NCBI GenBank assembly: GCA_002706985.1
Contig: PAKP01000086.1
Coordinates: 1-51,265, forward strand
Source of the DNA: Sneathiella sp.
GTDB lineage: Bacteria; Pseudomonadota; Alphaproteobacteria; Sneathiellales; Sneathiellaceae
DNA: 51,265 bases
Direction: 5' to 3'
Under the pieces are notes generated by a model that saw nothing but the letters and a program-made list of their open reading frames with translations, did no database searches and was not told where the DNA came from. Positions 26,227-34,031 of this stretch are shown here, one piece after another. Both the position numbers and the translations under genes were made by a program. Numbering within the stretch: the stretch's first letter is position 1; each line of letters starts with the position of its first letter.

Positions 26227-27456
26227 ATGAAAAACTTCACTCTTTTCGCAGGCATTTCCTGCGTCGCCCTTGCCTTGGCTCTCCCGGGACAAGCTTCACA
26301 AACTGATCCGGTTCGTAATATTTCCAGCTACGCTCTTGATAAAGAGGCCGCAGGATATGTTCCGGACTATGATGCCTACCCGGTTATTGCAAACTATGCT
26401 TCTCTGGTTGCCGCAACGTATGAGCAAGCGCTAACGGATGCAAAAGACCTCCAGGCTACAATACAGGCCCTGCTGGATAATCCCACCAATGAAACTTTGA
26501 ATGCGGCAAAAAACAGCTGGATAAATGCCCGGACGAGTTATCTTCAAACCGAGGCGTTTCGCTTCTATGAAGGCCCGATTGATTTTGTCGATGACGAAGC
26601 GGGCACTGAAGGGCCGGAAGGACGTCTCAATGCATGGCCGATGAACGAAGGTTTTATTGATTATGTGGAGGGGAACCCCGATGCCGGGATCATCAATGAT
26701 CTCACAATCAAGATAACAGCAGAGAGTATCCGCGAGAATGATCAGGTTGAAGACGAAAGCGATGTCACGACAGGATATCATGCCATCGAATTTCTACTAT
26801 GGGGGCAGGATTTAAGCGGCACATCAGCGGGCAATCGCCCTGCTTCCGACTATATTGCAGGCAGCCAGAAAACCGACCGGCGGCGACTTTATCTAAAAAC
26901 CGTTACCGAGATGCTCGTGACAGATCTCGATAGTCTGGTGACTGCCTGGAATGCCAGCTACCCCGACAGTTATGCCGCAACGTTCAAGAGCTTCTCTGAT
27001 CGCGAGGCTCTTGGCAGAATCTTGACGTCTCTTGCGACGTTAAGCGAATTCGAGTTGGCTTTAGAGCGCATTGCCACTGGTCTCGATAGCGGCGATCAGG
27101 AAGATGAGCAGTCCTGCTTCTCGGACAACACCCGCAATGACATGATTTATGATCAACGCGGAATCCGCAACGTGTACTTCGGCGCTTACGGGGATGTTGC
27201 CGGTCCCGGACTGGATAGCCTTGTCGCTCGTCTCGCACCGGGTCTGAACACAAAAATGATCGCGGCACTCAATCGAACGGATGGGGCGATGGCCAAGCTC
27301 GACCACCCCTATGATACAATTCTTGCATCTGAAGCGGACAGTCGTGCCCGGCAGGAAGCGGAAGCCGTCATTACGGCCTTGCAAGCACAATCAGATGTAA
27401 TCAAAGATATTGGAAAACTGCTCGGTGTTCGGGTTATCGTGCCTACCGGCGGCTGA
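26227..27456 (+). CDS. Imelysin family (IrpA/ICMP-like) protein
   Basis: About 409 residues with a signal peptide (MKNFTLFAGISCVALALALPGQAS). The family metal motif GxHxxE is present as GYHAIEFLLWGQD at residues 183-195. Other family landmarks are KNSWINARTSYLQTEAFRFYEGPID near 95-119, and CFSDNTRNDMIYDQRGIRNVYFG in the second half. Imelysins are periplasmic or outer-membrane proteins made under iron limitation; despite the old name, peptidase activity is not accepted for most of them. GAGG six bases before the ATG at 26227 decides the start. It lies between the barrel and the di-heme oxidase genes in one operon. Confidence 0.92.
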   Translation: MKNFTLFAGISCVALALALPGQASQTDPVRNISSYALDKEAAGYVPDYDAYPVIANYASLVAATYEQALTDAKDLQATIQALLDNPTNETLNAAKNSWINARTSYLQTEAFRFYEGPIDFVDDEAGTEGPEGRLNAWPMNEGFIDYVEGNPDAGIINDLTIKITAESIRENDQVEDESDVTTGYHAIEFLLWGQDLSGTSAGNRPASDYIAGSQKTDRRRLYLKTVTEMLVTDLDSLVTAWNASYPDSYAATFKSFSDREALGRILTSLATLSEFELALERIATGLDSGDQEDEQSCFSDNTRNDMIYDQRGIRNVYFGAYGDVAGPGLDSLVARLAPGLNTKMIAALNRTDGAMAKLDHPYDTILASEADSRARQEAEAVITALQAQSDVIKDIGKLLGVRVIVPTGG

Positions 27457-27477
27457 CTGCCAATTTGAGGAAGCTCA

Positions 27478-28875
27478 ATGAAACCAGCATTGTGGATTGT
27501 CATACTTTTGTTGTTGGCGTTTGTTTCGCCAGCTCGCGCGGCGGTAACGCCGCGCGATACTTTTGTTCGCATCACAGATGCACCGGGTGGTGAGACAACC
27601 CAGCCCACACGCGGAAAAAACTCCTTTGCGCTTCCGGCAGCCAACATAAGCCGGGATCAGCTCCGGATCTTTTTCTTTGGCAACAAACTCTTTAATACAA
27701 ACTGGGTGATCGCACCTGCGTCCGTAAAAACGCTGGATGGACTTGGGCCAACATTCAATCGTGTTTCCTGCTCCGGTTGCCATCTACGCGACGGGCGTGG
27801 CCAACCGCCGGAGAAAAGGGGAGACGAGTTTTTATCCATGCTTTTCCGGCTGAGCATTTCTGGAAAAAATCAGCATGGCGGCCCCAACCCACATCCGGTT
27901 TATGGCGATCAGTTGAACGACCGCGCCAATCCGTCTATTCCGGCGGAGGGGAAAGTGATTATCGACATTCTGGAGCACCCTGGCGAATTTTCCGACGGCA
28001 CACCCTATTCTCTCGCCGAACCAACATACCATTTCACTGATCTTGCCTTTGGACCGCTTGGACCCGATATCATGGTTTCCCCCCGCGTAGCGCCTGCTGT
28101 TTTTGGACTGGGTCTTCTGGAGGCCATACAAGAGTCAGATTTACAAGCGCTGGCCGATCCGGATGACACGAATGGCGACGGAGTATCCGGTCGCCTCAAT
28201 CATGTCTGGGACGAAACAGAGAACTCCATACGTGTTGGCCGATTTGGCTGGAAATCTAATGCGGCAAGCCTTCGTCATCAGAACGCAGCAGCAGCGCTCG
28301 GCGACATCGGCATTACAACGAGCGTTTTCCCCAATCAGAATTGTCCTCCCGCGCAAACCGAATGTCAGCAAGCGCCGTTGGGAGAGGAGCCCGAGCTGAG
28401 TGACATCTTCCTCAATAAACTGACCCTTTACACCCAGACGCTTGCCGTTCCAACACGCCGTGATGTGACAGATGAAAACGTCCTTGCCGGTGAAGAGCTC
28501 TTTCATGAAGCAGGCTGCGCCACATGCCATATTCCAACATTCATCACCGGCACTCATCCCGATCTCGAGTTACTGTCCAACCAGAAGATTCATCCTTTCA
28601 CCGACCTTCTGCTTCATGACATGGGGGATAAATTGGCGGACGGGCGTCCGGATTTCGAGGCAACCGGCCGCGAATGGCGAACAGCGCCCCTTTGGGGTAT
28701 CGGGCTTGTGCAATCGGTCAATAAACATAGCCGTTTCCTCCATGACGGCCGCGCCCGATCTATCGAGGAAGCAATCCTCTGGCATGCCGGGGAGGCAGAA
28801 AATGCAAAGGAAGCTTTCCGTACAATGGGAGCCTCAAAACGAATGCAGCTTCTGGCGTTTCTAAATTCACTCTAG
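27478..28875 (+). CDS. Di-heme oxidoreductase (DUF1111 family)
   Basis: A 465-residue exported protein (signal up to about residue 22, ending ARAA). There are two c-type heme sites, CSGCH near residue 98 and CATCH near residue 347, in the arrangement of the DUF1111 di-heme oxidoreductases, which are distant relatives of MauG and cytochrome c peroxidases. DPDDTNGDGVSGR near 229-240 looks like a calcium loop. It likely moves electrons in the periplasm, perhaps to reduce or oxidise iron handled by the imelysin. DUF1111 and imelysin genes are known to travel together. GAGG precedes the ATG; its stop shares CTAG with the convergent MFS gene. Confidence 0.92.
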   Translation: MKPALWIVILLLLAFVSPARAAVTPRDTFVRITDAPGGETTQPTRGKNSFALPAANISRDQLRIFFFGNKLFNTNWVIAPASVKTLDGLGPTFNRVSCSGCHLRDGRGQPPEKRGDEFLSMLFRLSISGKNQHGGPNPHPVYGDQLNDRANPSIPAEGKVIIDILEHPGEFSDGTPYSLAEPTYHFTDLAFGPLGPDIMVSPRVAPAVFGLGLLEAIQESDLQALADPDDTNGDGVSGRLNHVWDETENSIRVGRFGWKSNAASLRHQNAAAALGDIGITTSVFPNQNCPPAQTECQQAPLGEEPELSDIFLNKLTLYTQTLAVPTRRDVTDENVLAGEELFHEAGCATCHIPTFITGTHPDLELLSNQKIHPFTDLLLHDMGDKLADGRPDFEATGREWRTAPLWGIGLVQSVNKHSRFLHDGRARSIEEAILWHAGEAENAKEAFRTMGASKRMQLLAFLNSL

Positions 28876-30053
28876 AGACCGGAGGTCATCTGCAGACGGT
28901 CGTGTCGCCGAACCCGTACCCACAATAAGCCGGCCAGCAGCAAACCAATTGCCGATAGTACGGCCATGAAAAAGAAGCTGTAGGACCCATCATGCTGATG
29001 CAGCCAGCCGGCAACTATGGTGAAAATCCCGAAGAAAATACCCATGGACAGGCTGTCATATAACCCTTGTGCCGAGGCGGCAATTGCAGCAGGCACGCGT
29101 TTGCCGATATAGGCAATGAAAGACATATACAAAAGAGCAAAAGTCAACGCGTGAAGGGTTTGCGCAAAAGCGAGCAGAATTGGTGATGTCCCGATCGCAA
29201 TAAGTATCCATCGCAACATTCCCCCGACAGCGCAGACTGCGATCAAAGGGGTCGCCCCAAAACGACGGATGAGCCGGCCCGAAATTGCAAACATGCAGAT
29301 CTCGGCAACGACACCGATGACCCAGAACAATGTAATTTCGGCGTTCGAATACCCGATGTCCGCCCAGTGAATTGCACTAAACCCATATAGTCCGGCATGT
29401 GTGGACAGCAGCAAGGCGACAGTGACAACAAACAAAGGAAAATTTGGAAGAGAGAGCGGCTTGAAAAAAGGGGCCTTTCCAGCTTCCGGCTCTGTCCGGA
29501 TTCCAGGCAGCAAGAACGAAGCGGAGAGCAGGAAGGCGGTTACCAACATCATCGCCACATAGATCGCATCCACCCCATAATAGTCCGCGGCGGCACCAAC
29601 AAGGACAGAAAAAACGATAAAGCTGATGGAACCCCAAAGCCGGGCGTTGCCGAAATCAACGCCAACCGTTTGCTGTGCCCTTAACGTCAGGCCGTCCGAA
29701 AGAGGAACAGCGGAAGAAAGTGCGGCCCCCGCTGTCCCCCAAATAACCGCATAGAACAGCCAGTCATCCACATAAGGCAATATGAGAAGAGCTAAGAGGA
29801 CAAGGATGGCAAGAAGCGTCAGAATAGACTTTCTGTTCCCGGTCACATCCGCAATCCATGAGGTAAGGGGAACAAAGAGCAATTTCCCCCAATAGGCCGC
29901 CCCGAGAACAACCCCGACATATTCGATCGAGACATAATGCTCCAGCCAACGTGGCCAGAGCGGAATGGCAATTCCATAAACCGAGAAAAAGGCAATATAA
30001 TAAAGCGACATACGAAGATGTGCGGACCGCTTTGTATATTCAGCCTCAGCCAT
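28872..30053 (-). CDS. MFS permease (MFS_1-like, HcaT type)
   Basis: A 393-residue protein with twelve hydrophobic segments. The N-terminus LYYIAFFSVYGIAIPLWPRWLE, the GNARLWGSISFIVFSVLVG stretch near residue 135 and PLSDGLTLRA are typical of the phenylpropionate permease (PPP) branch of the major facilitator superfamily, which also includes sugar and nucleoside carriers. The substrate is unknown. It converges on the di-heme oxidase gene (4-base overlap) and is divergent from the MarR regulator gene, which may control it. Confidence 0.87.
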   Translation of the reverse strand: MAEAEYTKRSAHLRMSLYYIAFFSVYGIAIPLWPRWLEHYVSIEYVGVVLGAAYWGKLLFVPLTSWIADVTGNRKSILTLLAILVLLALLILPYVDDWLFYAVIWGTAGAALSSAVPLSDGLTLRAQQTVGVDFGNARLWGSISFIVFSVLVGAAADYYGVDAIYVAMMLVTAFLLSASFLLPGIRTEPEAGKAPFFKPLSLPNFPLFVVTVALLLSTHAGLYGFSAIHWADIGYSNAEITLFWVIGVVAEICMFAISGRLIRRFGATPLIAVCAVGGMLRWILIAIGTSPILLAFAQTLHALTFALLYMSFIAYIGKRVPAAIAASAQGLYDSLSMGIFFGIFTIVAGWLHQHDGSYSFFFMAVLSAIGLLLAGLLWVRVRRHDRLQMTSGL

Positions 30054-30269
30054 TGCTGCAATCTCCCGAAAAGGGGAATATCGTTTTAACGGATAAGCCC
30101 GAACCCGTAAAACAGGAAATCCGGACTTTTCACGCTTCGTAAATCAAACCTCAATATTCTGAAGTATTAAAAAACACCAAAATGGAGTGCTTGATACAAT
30201 TTATGGAAGGATATTTCCCAAATTAAGCTAACAAACGGACGTTTCCCCCTCCCCACAGGCCTAAATGCC

Positions 30270-30285
30270 TGATATACTGTCCGAA
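30270..30285 (+). promoter_or_regulatory. Extended -10 promoter placing transcription start at the MarR ATG
   Basis: TG at 30270-30271, one base, then TATACT at 30273-30278 form an extended -10 element. The predicted first transcribed base is about 30285, exactly the A of the marR start codon, so the message would be leaderless. No convincing -35 is visible, as is common with extended -10 promoters. A short repeat CAGGC/GCCTG at 30256-30271 overlaps it and may be a repressor site. Confidence 0.4.
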
Positions 30286-30761
30286 TGAACGCAACAGGAG
30301 AAAAATATGATCGCAAGGAAGAGCTATCCTCTTCCGATTTTCGCATCATCAGCTGGATCGGGATAATCAGTCAGCAGACTGATACGAAAATGCGTCAGCT
30401 GCTTGACGGCACCGATGTGCCGCCACCGCAGTTCATGCTCCTCAACCATTTCATACATCAGCCCGAAGAAGGCAAGACAGTCTCAAAAATTGCATGGGCG
30501 TTGCAGCAGCCGCAACCGGGCATCACCAAAACCGTGGCAAAAATGTTGAAGAAAGGCTTTTTGCGGGCGGAGGAAAATCCCGAAGACGGCCGTTCCAAAT
30601 TTCTTTACCTGACGGACCATGGCAAAAAAGCCCATGAACAGGCGGAAGCCCTGCTTGAGGCTGAAATGGCGGATATCTTCTCAGGATGGCGGGAATGGGA
30701 AAAGAAGGACTTCTTCGGATTCCTCGACAAGCTCAAAACCTATATTGACGACAACCGTTAA
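30285..30761 (+). CDS. MarR family transcriptional regulator
   Basis: A 158-residue winged-helix protein. The recognition region is KTVSKIAWALQQPQPGITKTVAKMLKKGFL near residues 65-94, followed by the wing AEENPEDGRSKFLYLTDHGKKAHEQAE near 96-122, with the usual Asp-Arg pair of MarR wings. It is divergent from the MFS permease and probably represses it or itself. No ribosome binding site precedes this ATG. A strong AGGAG lies instead ahead of an ATG at 30307 in another frame that stops after 19 codons, so leaderless translation from 30285 is likely. Confidence 0.87.
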   Translation: MNATGEKYDRKEELSSSDFRIISWIGIISQQTDTKMRQLLDGTDVPPPQFMLLNHFIHQPEEGKTVSKIAWALQQPQPGITKTVAKMLKKGFLRAEENPEDGRSKFLYLTDHGKKAHEQAEALLEAEMADIFSGWREWEKKDFFGFLDKLKTYIDDNR

Positions 30762-31642
30762 GCCTCGGGTTCCGGAGCTGCCTGCGGGTTCTTTTGTGCA
30801 GTCCGCATATTAATGATACCAACCCCGACAAGCGTGATCATCCCGCCAATAAGGAAGCGCAGGGTGATCGGCTCTGAAAACAGCACGACACCAAAGATCA
30901 CTCCGAATACAGGCGCAAGAAGTCCAAAGGGCGTCAACACCGAAATCGGATAGCGCTGTATCAGAAAATACCATCCGCCATGAGCAATAATTGTTGTCAC
31001 AATGACGACGAAAGCAAGCGCACCCGCCGCTTCCCAGTCCATAGACATCACCGCATCAAATTGGCCGGTTTCGGTAGCGAGAGAAATAACCATCAGCGGC
31101 AAGAAAGAGATGGCACCGATCCAGGCCTGCATGGACATTGTACCGACATTCTGTATCTGCCGCATCAGAATGAGGCCAACTGCCATGAACAGCCCCGCAA
31201 ATGCCACAAGCGCAACGCCCTCGAGCTGGTCAAATATGACGGGATCAAAGCCGAGGAACATAACGCCGCCGAATGCCATGACGATTCCCAGAATCCTGCG
31301 CCAGCCAATCGTTTCCTTCAGGACGATAACCGCCAGAATTACCGAAAAAGGTGCGATAAGCTGGCTTGTAATGGCCACCGCCGTCACACCACCAGCAGCA
31401 TAAATCCCGAGATAAAGAAAGGTGAAGTGAAAGATACCGACCATCACGGCAATCCAGAAGATCGCCTTCATTCGCCCCTTGACGATTTTCAGAAAGGGAG
31501 ACAACAAGATCGCCACAAGGCCAAATCGCAGGGCGGTAAAAAAAAGCGGTGGGAAGTGGTCAAGTCCGACTTTTGACGCGACGAAGGAAAATCCCCATAT
31601 GGCACTTATCAACAATGCCATTGCGATATGTGGTGGTGACAT
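30758..31642 (-). CDS. DMT superfamily permease (EamA domain)
   Basis: A 294-residue protein with ten membrane helices in two EamA repeats. It begins with ALLISAIWGFSFVASKVGLDHFPP, typical of EamA exporters. ITSQLIAPFSVILAVIVLKETIGWRR marks the end of the first repeat, and LTPFGLLAPVFGVIFGVVLFSEPI the second. Likely an exporter of amino acids or related metabolites. It is convergent with the MarR gene, sharing the bases TTAA, and divergent from the YdjM-like gene across a 186-base gap that contains a nested inverted repeat. Confidence 0.9.
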   Translation of the reverse strand: MSPPHIAMALLISAIWGFSFVASKVGLDHFPPLFFTALRFGLVAILLSPFLKIVKGRMKAIFWIAVMVGIFHFTFLYLGIYAAGGVTAVAITSQLIAPFSVILAVIVLKETIGWRRILGIVMAFGGVMFLGFDPVIFDQLEGVALVAFAGLFMAVGLILMRQIQNVGTMSMQAWIGAISFLPLMVISLATETGQFDAVMSMDWEAAGALAFVVIVTTIIAHGGWYFLIQRYPISVLTPFGLLAPVFGVIFGVVLFSEPITLRFLIGGMITLVGVGIINMRTAQKNPQAAPEPEA

Positions 31643-31678
31643 GACGGATACTTCCAGCTTTTCTTATGAAGCAGATTG

Positions 31679-31788
31679 GGGCTTTTCAACAAATAACACA
31701 CAAGAGTGGCAACGCAGCCCTGCCGCAGGAGAACACCATATATTTCAGGTTTGGTTGCCAATTACAATTCAGAAGTTGAAAACAGCCC
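31679..31788. repeat. Nested inverted-repeat element, possible structured RNA or DNA element
   Basis: The outer arms are GGGCTTTTCAAC (31679-31690) and GTTGAAAA-ca-GCCC (31775-31788): 12 base pairs with a two-base bulge. The middle arms are TGGCAAC (31707-31713) and GTTGCCA (31754-31760). An inner CCTG/CAGG hairpin lies at 31719-31729. Both arm pairs end in CAAC/GTTG, and the spacers between them are nearly equal (16 and 13-14 bases). It fills most of the divergent gap. It may be a leader RNA of the downstream gene or the trace of a small mobile element. Confidence 0.4.
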
Positions 31789-31828
31789 TTAATCGACCTA
31801 TTCATCTGGATAACGATATGGAGATTGA

Positions 31829-32821
31829 ATGGATTCTGTAACCCAGTTTGTTTTAGGGGCGAGCATTTCCGGCGCACTTCTCGGTCCGCGCATCGGCGCC
31901 AAGTCATTGCTAATCGGCGGCCTGGTTGGCACGCTGCCAGATCTTGACAGCCTCATTCCTATCGACGATGCCATCGATAGCATGACGTATCATCGGGGGT
32001 TCAGCCATTCAGTTTTCATTCAGACTGCGCTTTCCCCGTTAATCGCACTAGCCATCGGTAAGATTGTTCCGTCAAGCTGGGAACATAAAAAGATACTGTT
32101 CCTGACCGTATGGCTTGTGCTGATCACCCATAGTTTGCTTGACTCACTAACGACATATGGAACGCAGATTTTCTGGCCGTTTGAGTTCGGTCCGCCTGTC
32201 GCTTTTCCTTCAGTCTTTATCATTGACCCCGTATATACCCTCCTGCTGATAACCGGTGTCTTCGCAGTCTTCTTCATGCGGAAGAAATCCGGTGGATTTC
32301 GAACCAACCGGATTGTTCTCGCGCTCAGCTCCGCATACCTCCTGGCCGGGTTTGCCAGCAATCTGATCATTTCAGACCGGGTAAAGGCGGATCCGGACTT
32401 CAAGGATATGCGCATTCATGTCCAACCTACCGCCTTTAATCTGTTGGTGTGGCAGGTCACCGGCGTGTCTGATGATCGCATCGCCACCGGATTGATGAGC
32501 CTGACGAATGAATGCGGTGTCCGCCATCTCGTAACCGCTGATCGAAGAAATGTGCCACGCGATCTTGAAGATATTCCTCCCTCGGTCAAACGGCTTGAAT
32601 GGTTCACGGATGGCTTTTACACCTATGGTGAAAAAGACGGACGTCAAACAATCTCGGACCTGAGAATGGGCTTTTATCCGAACTACGCCTTTTCCTTCAA
32701 TATTGCAGAAAATAGTGACGAGGGCGTCGTCGTTATCCCGCCGGAACGCATTTCTCTCACCTATGAAGAACGGGCCGGAGACATGTTTCGCTATATGGCT
32801 GATACCCTTAATAGCTGCTAA
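31829..32821 (+). CDS. YdjM-like membrane-bound metal-dependent hydrolase (DUF457)
   Basis: A 330-residue protein of the LexA-binding inner-membrane hydrolase family. It begins DSVTQFVLGASISGALLGPRIGAKSLLIGGLVGTLPDLDSL, with the metal-site residues Asp in LPDLD and His in YHRGFSHS near residues 54-61 and THSLLDSLTTYG near 94-105. Four to five membrane segments follow, then a soluble domain of about 140 residues. The family is predicted to be a membrane phospholipase-like hydrolase, without a confirmed substrate. GGAG five bases before the ATG supports the start. Confidence 0.87.
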   Translation: MDSVTQFVLGASISGALLGPRIGAKSLLIGGLVGTLPDLDSLIPIDDAIDSMTYHRGFSHSVFIQTALSPLIALAIGKIVPSSWEHKKILFLTVWLVLITHSLLDSLTTYGTQIFWPFEFGPPVAFPSVFIIDPVYTLLLITGVFAVFFMRKKSGGFRTNRIVLALSSAYLLAGFASNLIISDRVKADPDFKDMRIHVQPTAFNLLVWQVTGVSDDRIATGLMSLTNECGVRHLVTADRRNVPRDLEDIPPSVKRLEWFTDGFYTYGEKDGRQTISDLRMGFYPNYAFSFNIAENSDEGVVVIPPERISLTYEERAGDMFRYMADTLNSC

Positions 32822-32935
32822 GCAGGACGATAGAAATTTATATCCACCAATCAATCGTTATAAAAATTACTGGCGAACTGTTTTTCCGCGGGGTAGTCTT
32901 TTTGGCAACGAGCCGATCTCAATGAACAAACAATA

Positions 32936-32982
32936 TTTTTCCGGCGGAATCATGATGCATTCAAATTATAAAGCCGGAAAAA
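32936..32982. repeat. 10-bp inverted repeat with 27-base spacer
   Basis: TTTTTCCGGC at 32936-32945 is exactly complementary to GCCGGAAAAA at 32973-32982. It lies in the 230-base gap upstream of the EamA permease gene. The spacer contains ATCATGAT and ATGCAT, so further pairing is possible. It may be a leader stem, but no T-run follows it. No gene of convincing quality is seen in the gap. Confidence 0.35.
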
Positions 32983-33051
32983 CGAGCGGCATTCATCAAA
33001 CCATATGCAGTCTTCATCTTGCCTGAGACAGGAATAAAATCTAATCAAGCG

Positions 33052-33960
33052 ATGCGGCCAGTAGCCCTTTTGCTCCCGCATCTGGCGCTTCTGCTTGCCG
33101 TTATACTTCTCGGCCTCTCCTTTGTCGGCATCAGGGCCATCATGATGGATCAAGATGCTCCTGCGTCTCTCGGCTTTTTGCGCTACGGGATAGCAACTTT
33201 GATGCTGCTTCCGTTCCTGTGGCGTCGCCGTTTTATCATGCCGCCGCTTCATATTGTTGCTGTCACCGCAGCCCTCGGCGTCCTCCAATTCGGCTTGTTT
33301 CATCTTTTCGTCAATACTGCGCTTGAAGAAATACCGGCCTCTCGCGGTGCCGTAATTTTTGCCCTGATACCAATTTTGACCATGTTGATCGCGGCCATGG
33401 CCGGACGCGATACACTGAATACCATCAAGCTTTTTGCAGCAATATTATCTTTCATCGGTGTCGCTCTCGCTATCGGAGAAAAGGCTTTTGCGGAGGGCAA
33501 TGCTTCCACGGGCTGGATGGGAGAACTCCTGTTTTTCATGGCCGTGTGCTGCGGTGCGACCTACAATGCCTTTGCCAGCCGACTTATGCAAAACCGCTCC
33601 GTCGTTCTGATGACGATCATCGGAATGAGCGCCGGGACGATGGCGATTTTCCCCTTCGCCTATAGCGAAGGACTTGGCGGAGTCATCAGGGGATATAATA
33701 CGGAAGACTGGCTTTGGATACTTTATCTGGCGGGTCCCGCCGCCGCATTCAGTCTCTTCCTTTTTAACTGGGGATTGCAGCAGCTTTCCCCGTCTCAAGC
33801 CGCCATCTATGTTCCGATTGCTCCAATTATGGCGGCGGCATTTGGTGCGCTGATACTGGATGAACATCTTTCGAGCCTGTTCCTTCTCGGGCTGGCCTGC
33901 GCGGTAAGCGGACCGATCATCCTCAATTGGCGACGAGCAGCAGAGACGCCCCCGAGCTGA
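33052..33960 (+). CDS. DMT superfamily permease (EamA domain)
   Basis: About 302 residues, ten membrane helices in two EamA repeats: LAVILLGLSFVGIRAIMMDQDAPASLGFLRYG at the N-terminus, ALEEIPASRGAVIFALIPILTMLIAA in the first repeat and LSPSQAAIYVPIAPIMAAAFGALILDEHLSS in the second. It is the third EamA protein in the window, probably a metabolite exporter of unknown substrate. The start is uncertain: ATG at 33052 opens a natural N-terminus, an in-frame TTG at 33019 is possible, and neither has a good ribosome binding site. Confidence 0.85.
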   Translation: MRPVALLLPHLALLLAVILLGLSFVGIRAIMMDQDAPASLGFLRYGIATLMLLPFLWRRRFIMPPLHIVAVTAALGVLQFGLFHLFVNTALEEIPASRGAVIFALIPILTMLIAAMAGRDTLNTIKLFAAILSFIGVALAIGEKAFAEGNASTGWMGELLFFMAVCCGATYNAFASRLMQNRSVVLMTIIGMSAGTMAIFPFAYSEGLGGVIRGYNTEDWLWILYLAGPAAAFSLFLFNWGLQQLSPSQAAIYVPIAPIMAAAFGALILDEHLSSLFLLGLACAVSGPIILNWRRAAETPPS

Positions 33961-34031
33961 CTGTCATAAAAGTGAATACACTTGGTTTCTATAAACCGGT
34001 AGACTGAACGCCTGATATTAAAGGGAATAGA

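Noticed and set aside
30153..30168. AATATTCTGAAGTATT as a MarR operator in the MFS/MarR gap
   Set aside because: Only the outer four bases and one inner pair are symmetric; too weak to list as a site.
31679..31788. Integron attC site
   Set aside because: The nested arms with CAAC/GTTG ends recall an attC, but the spacers are too long, the core GTTRRRY is not met, and no integrase or cassette is near.
32703..33026. Open frame of 107 codons running past the YdjM-like gene, with a possible 34-codon gene at its end
   Set aside because: Most of it overlaps the real gene in another frame; the short end piece has no ribosome binding site and no recognisable features.
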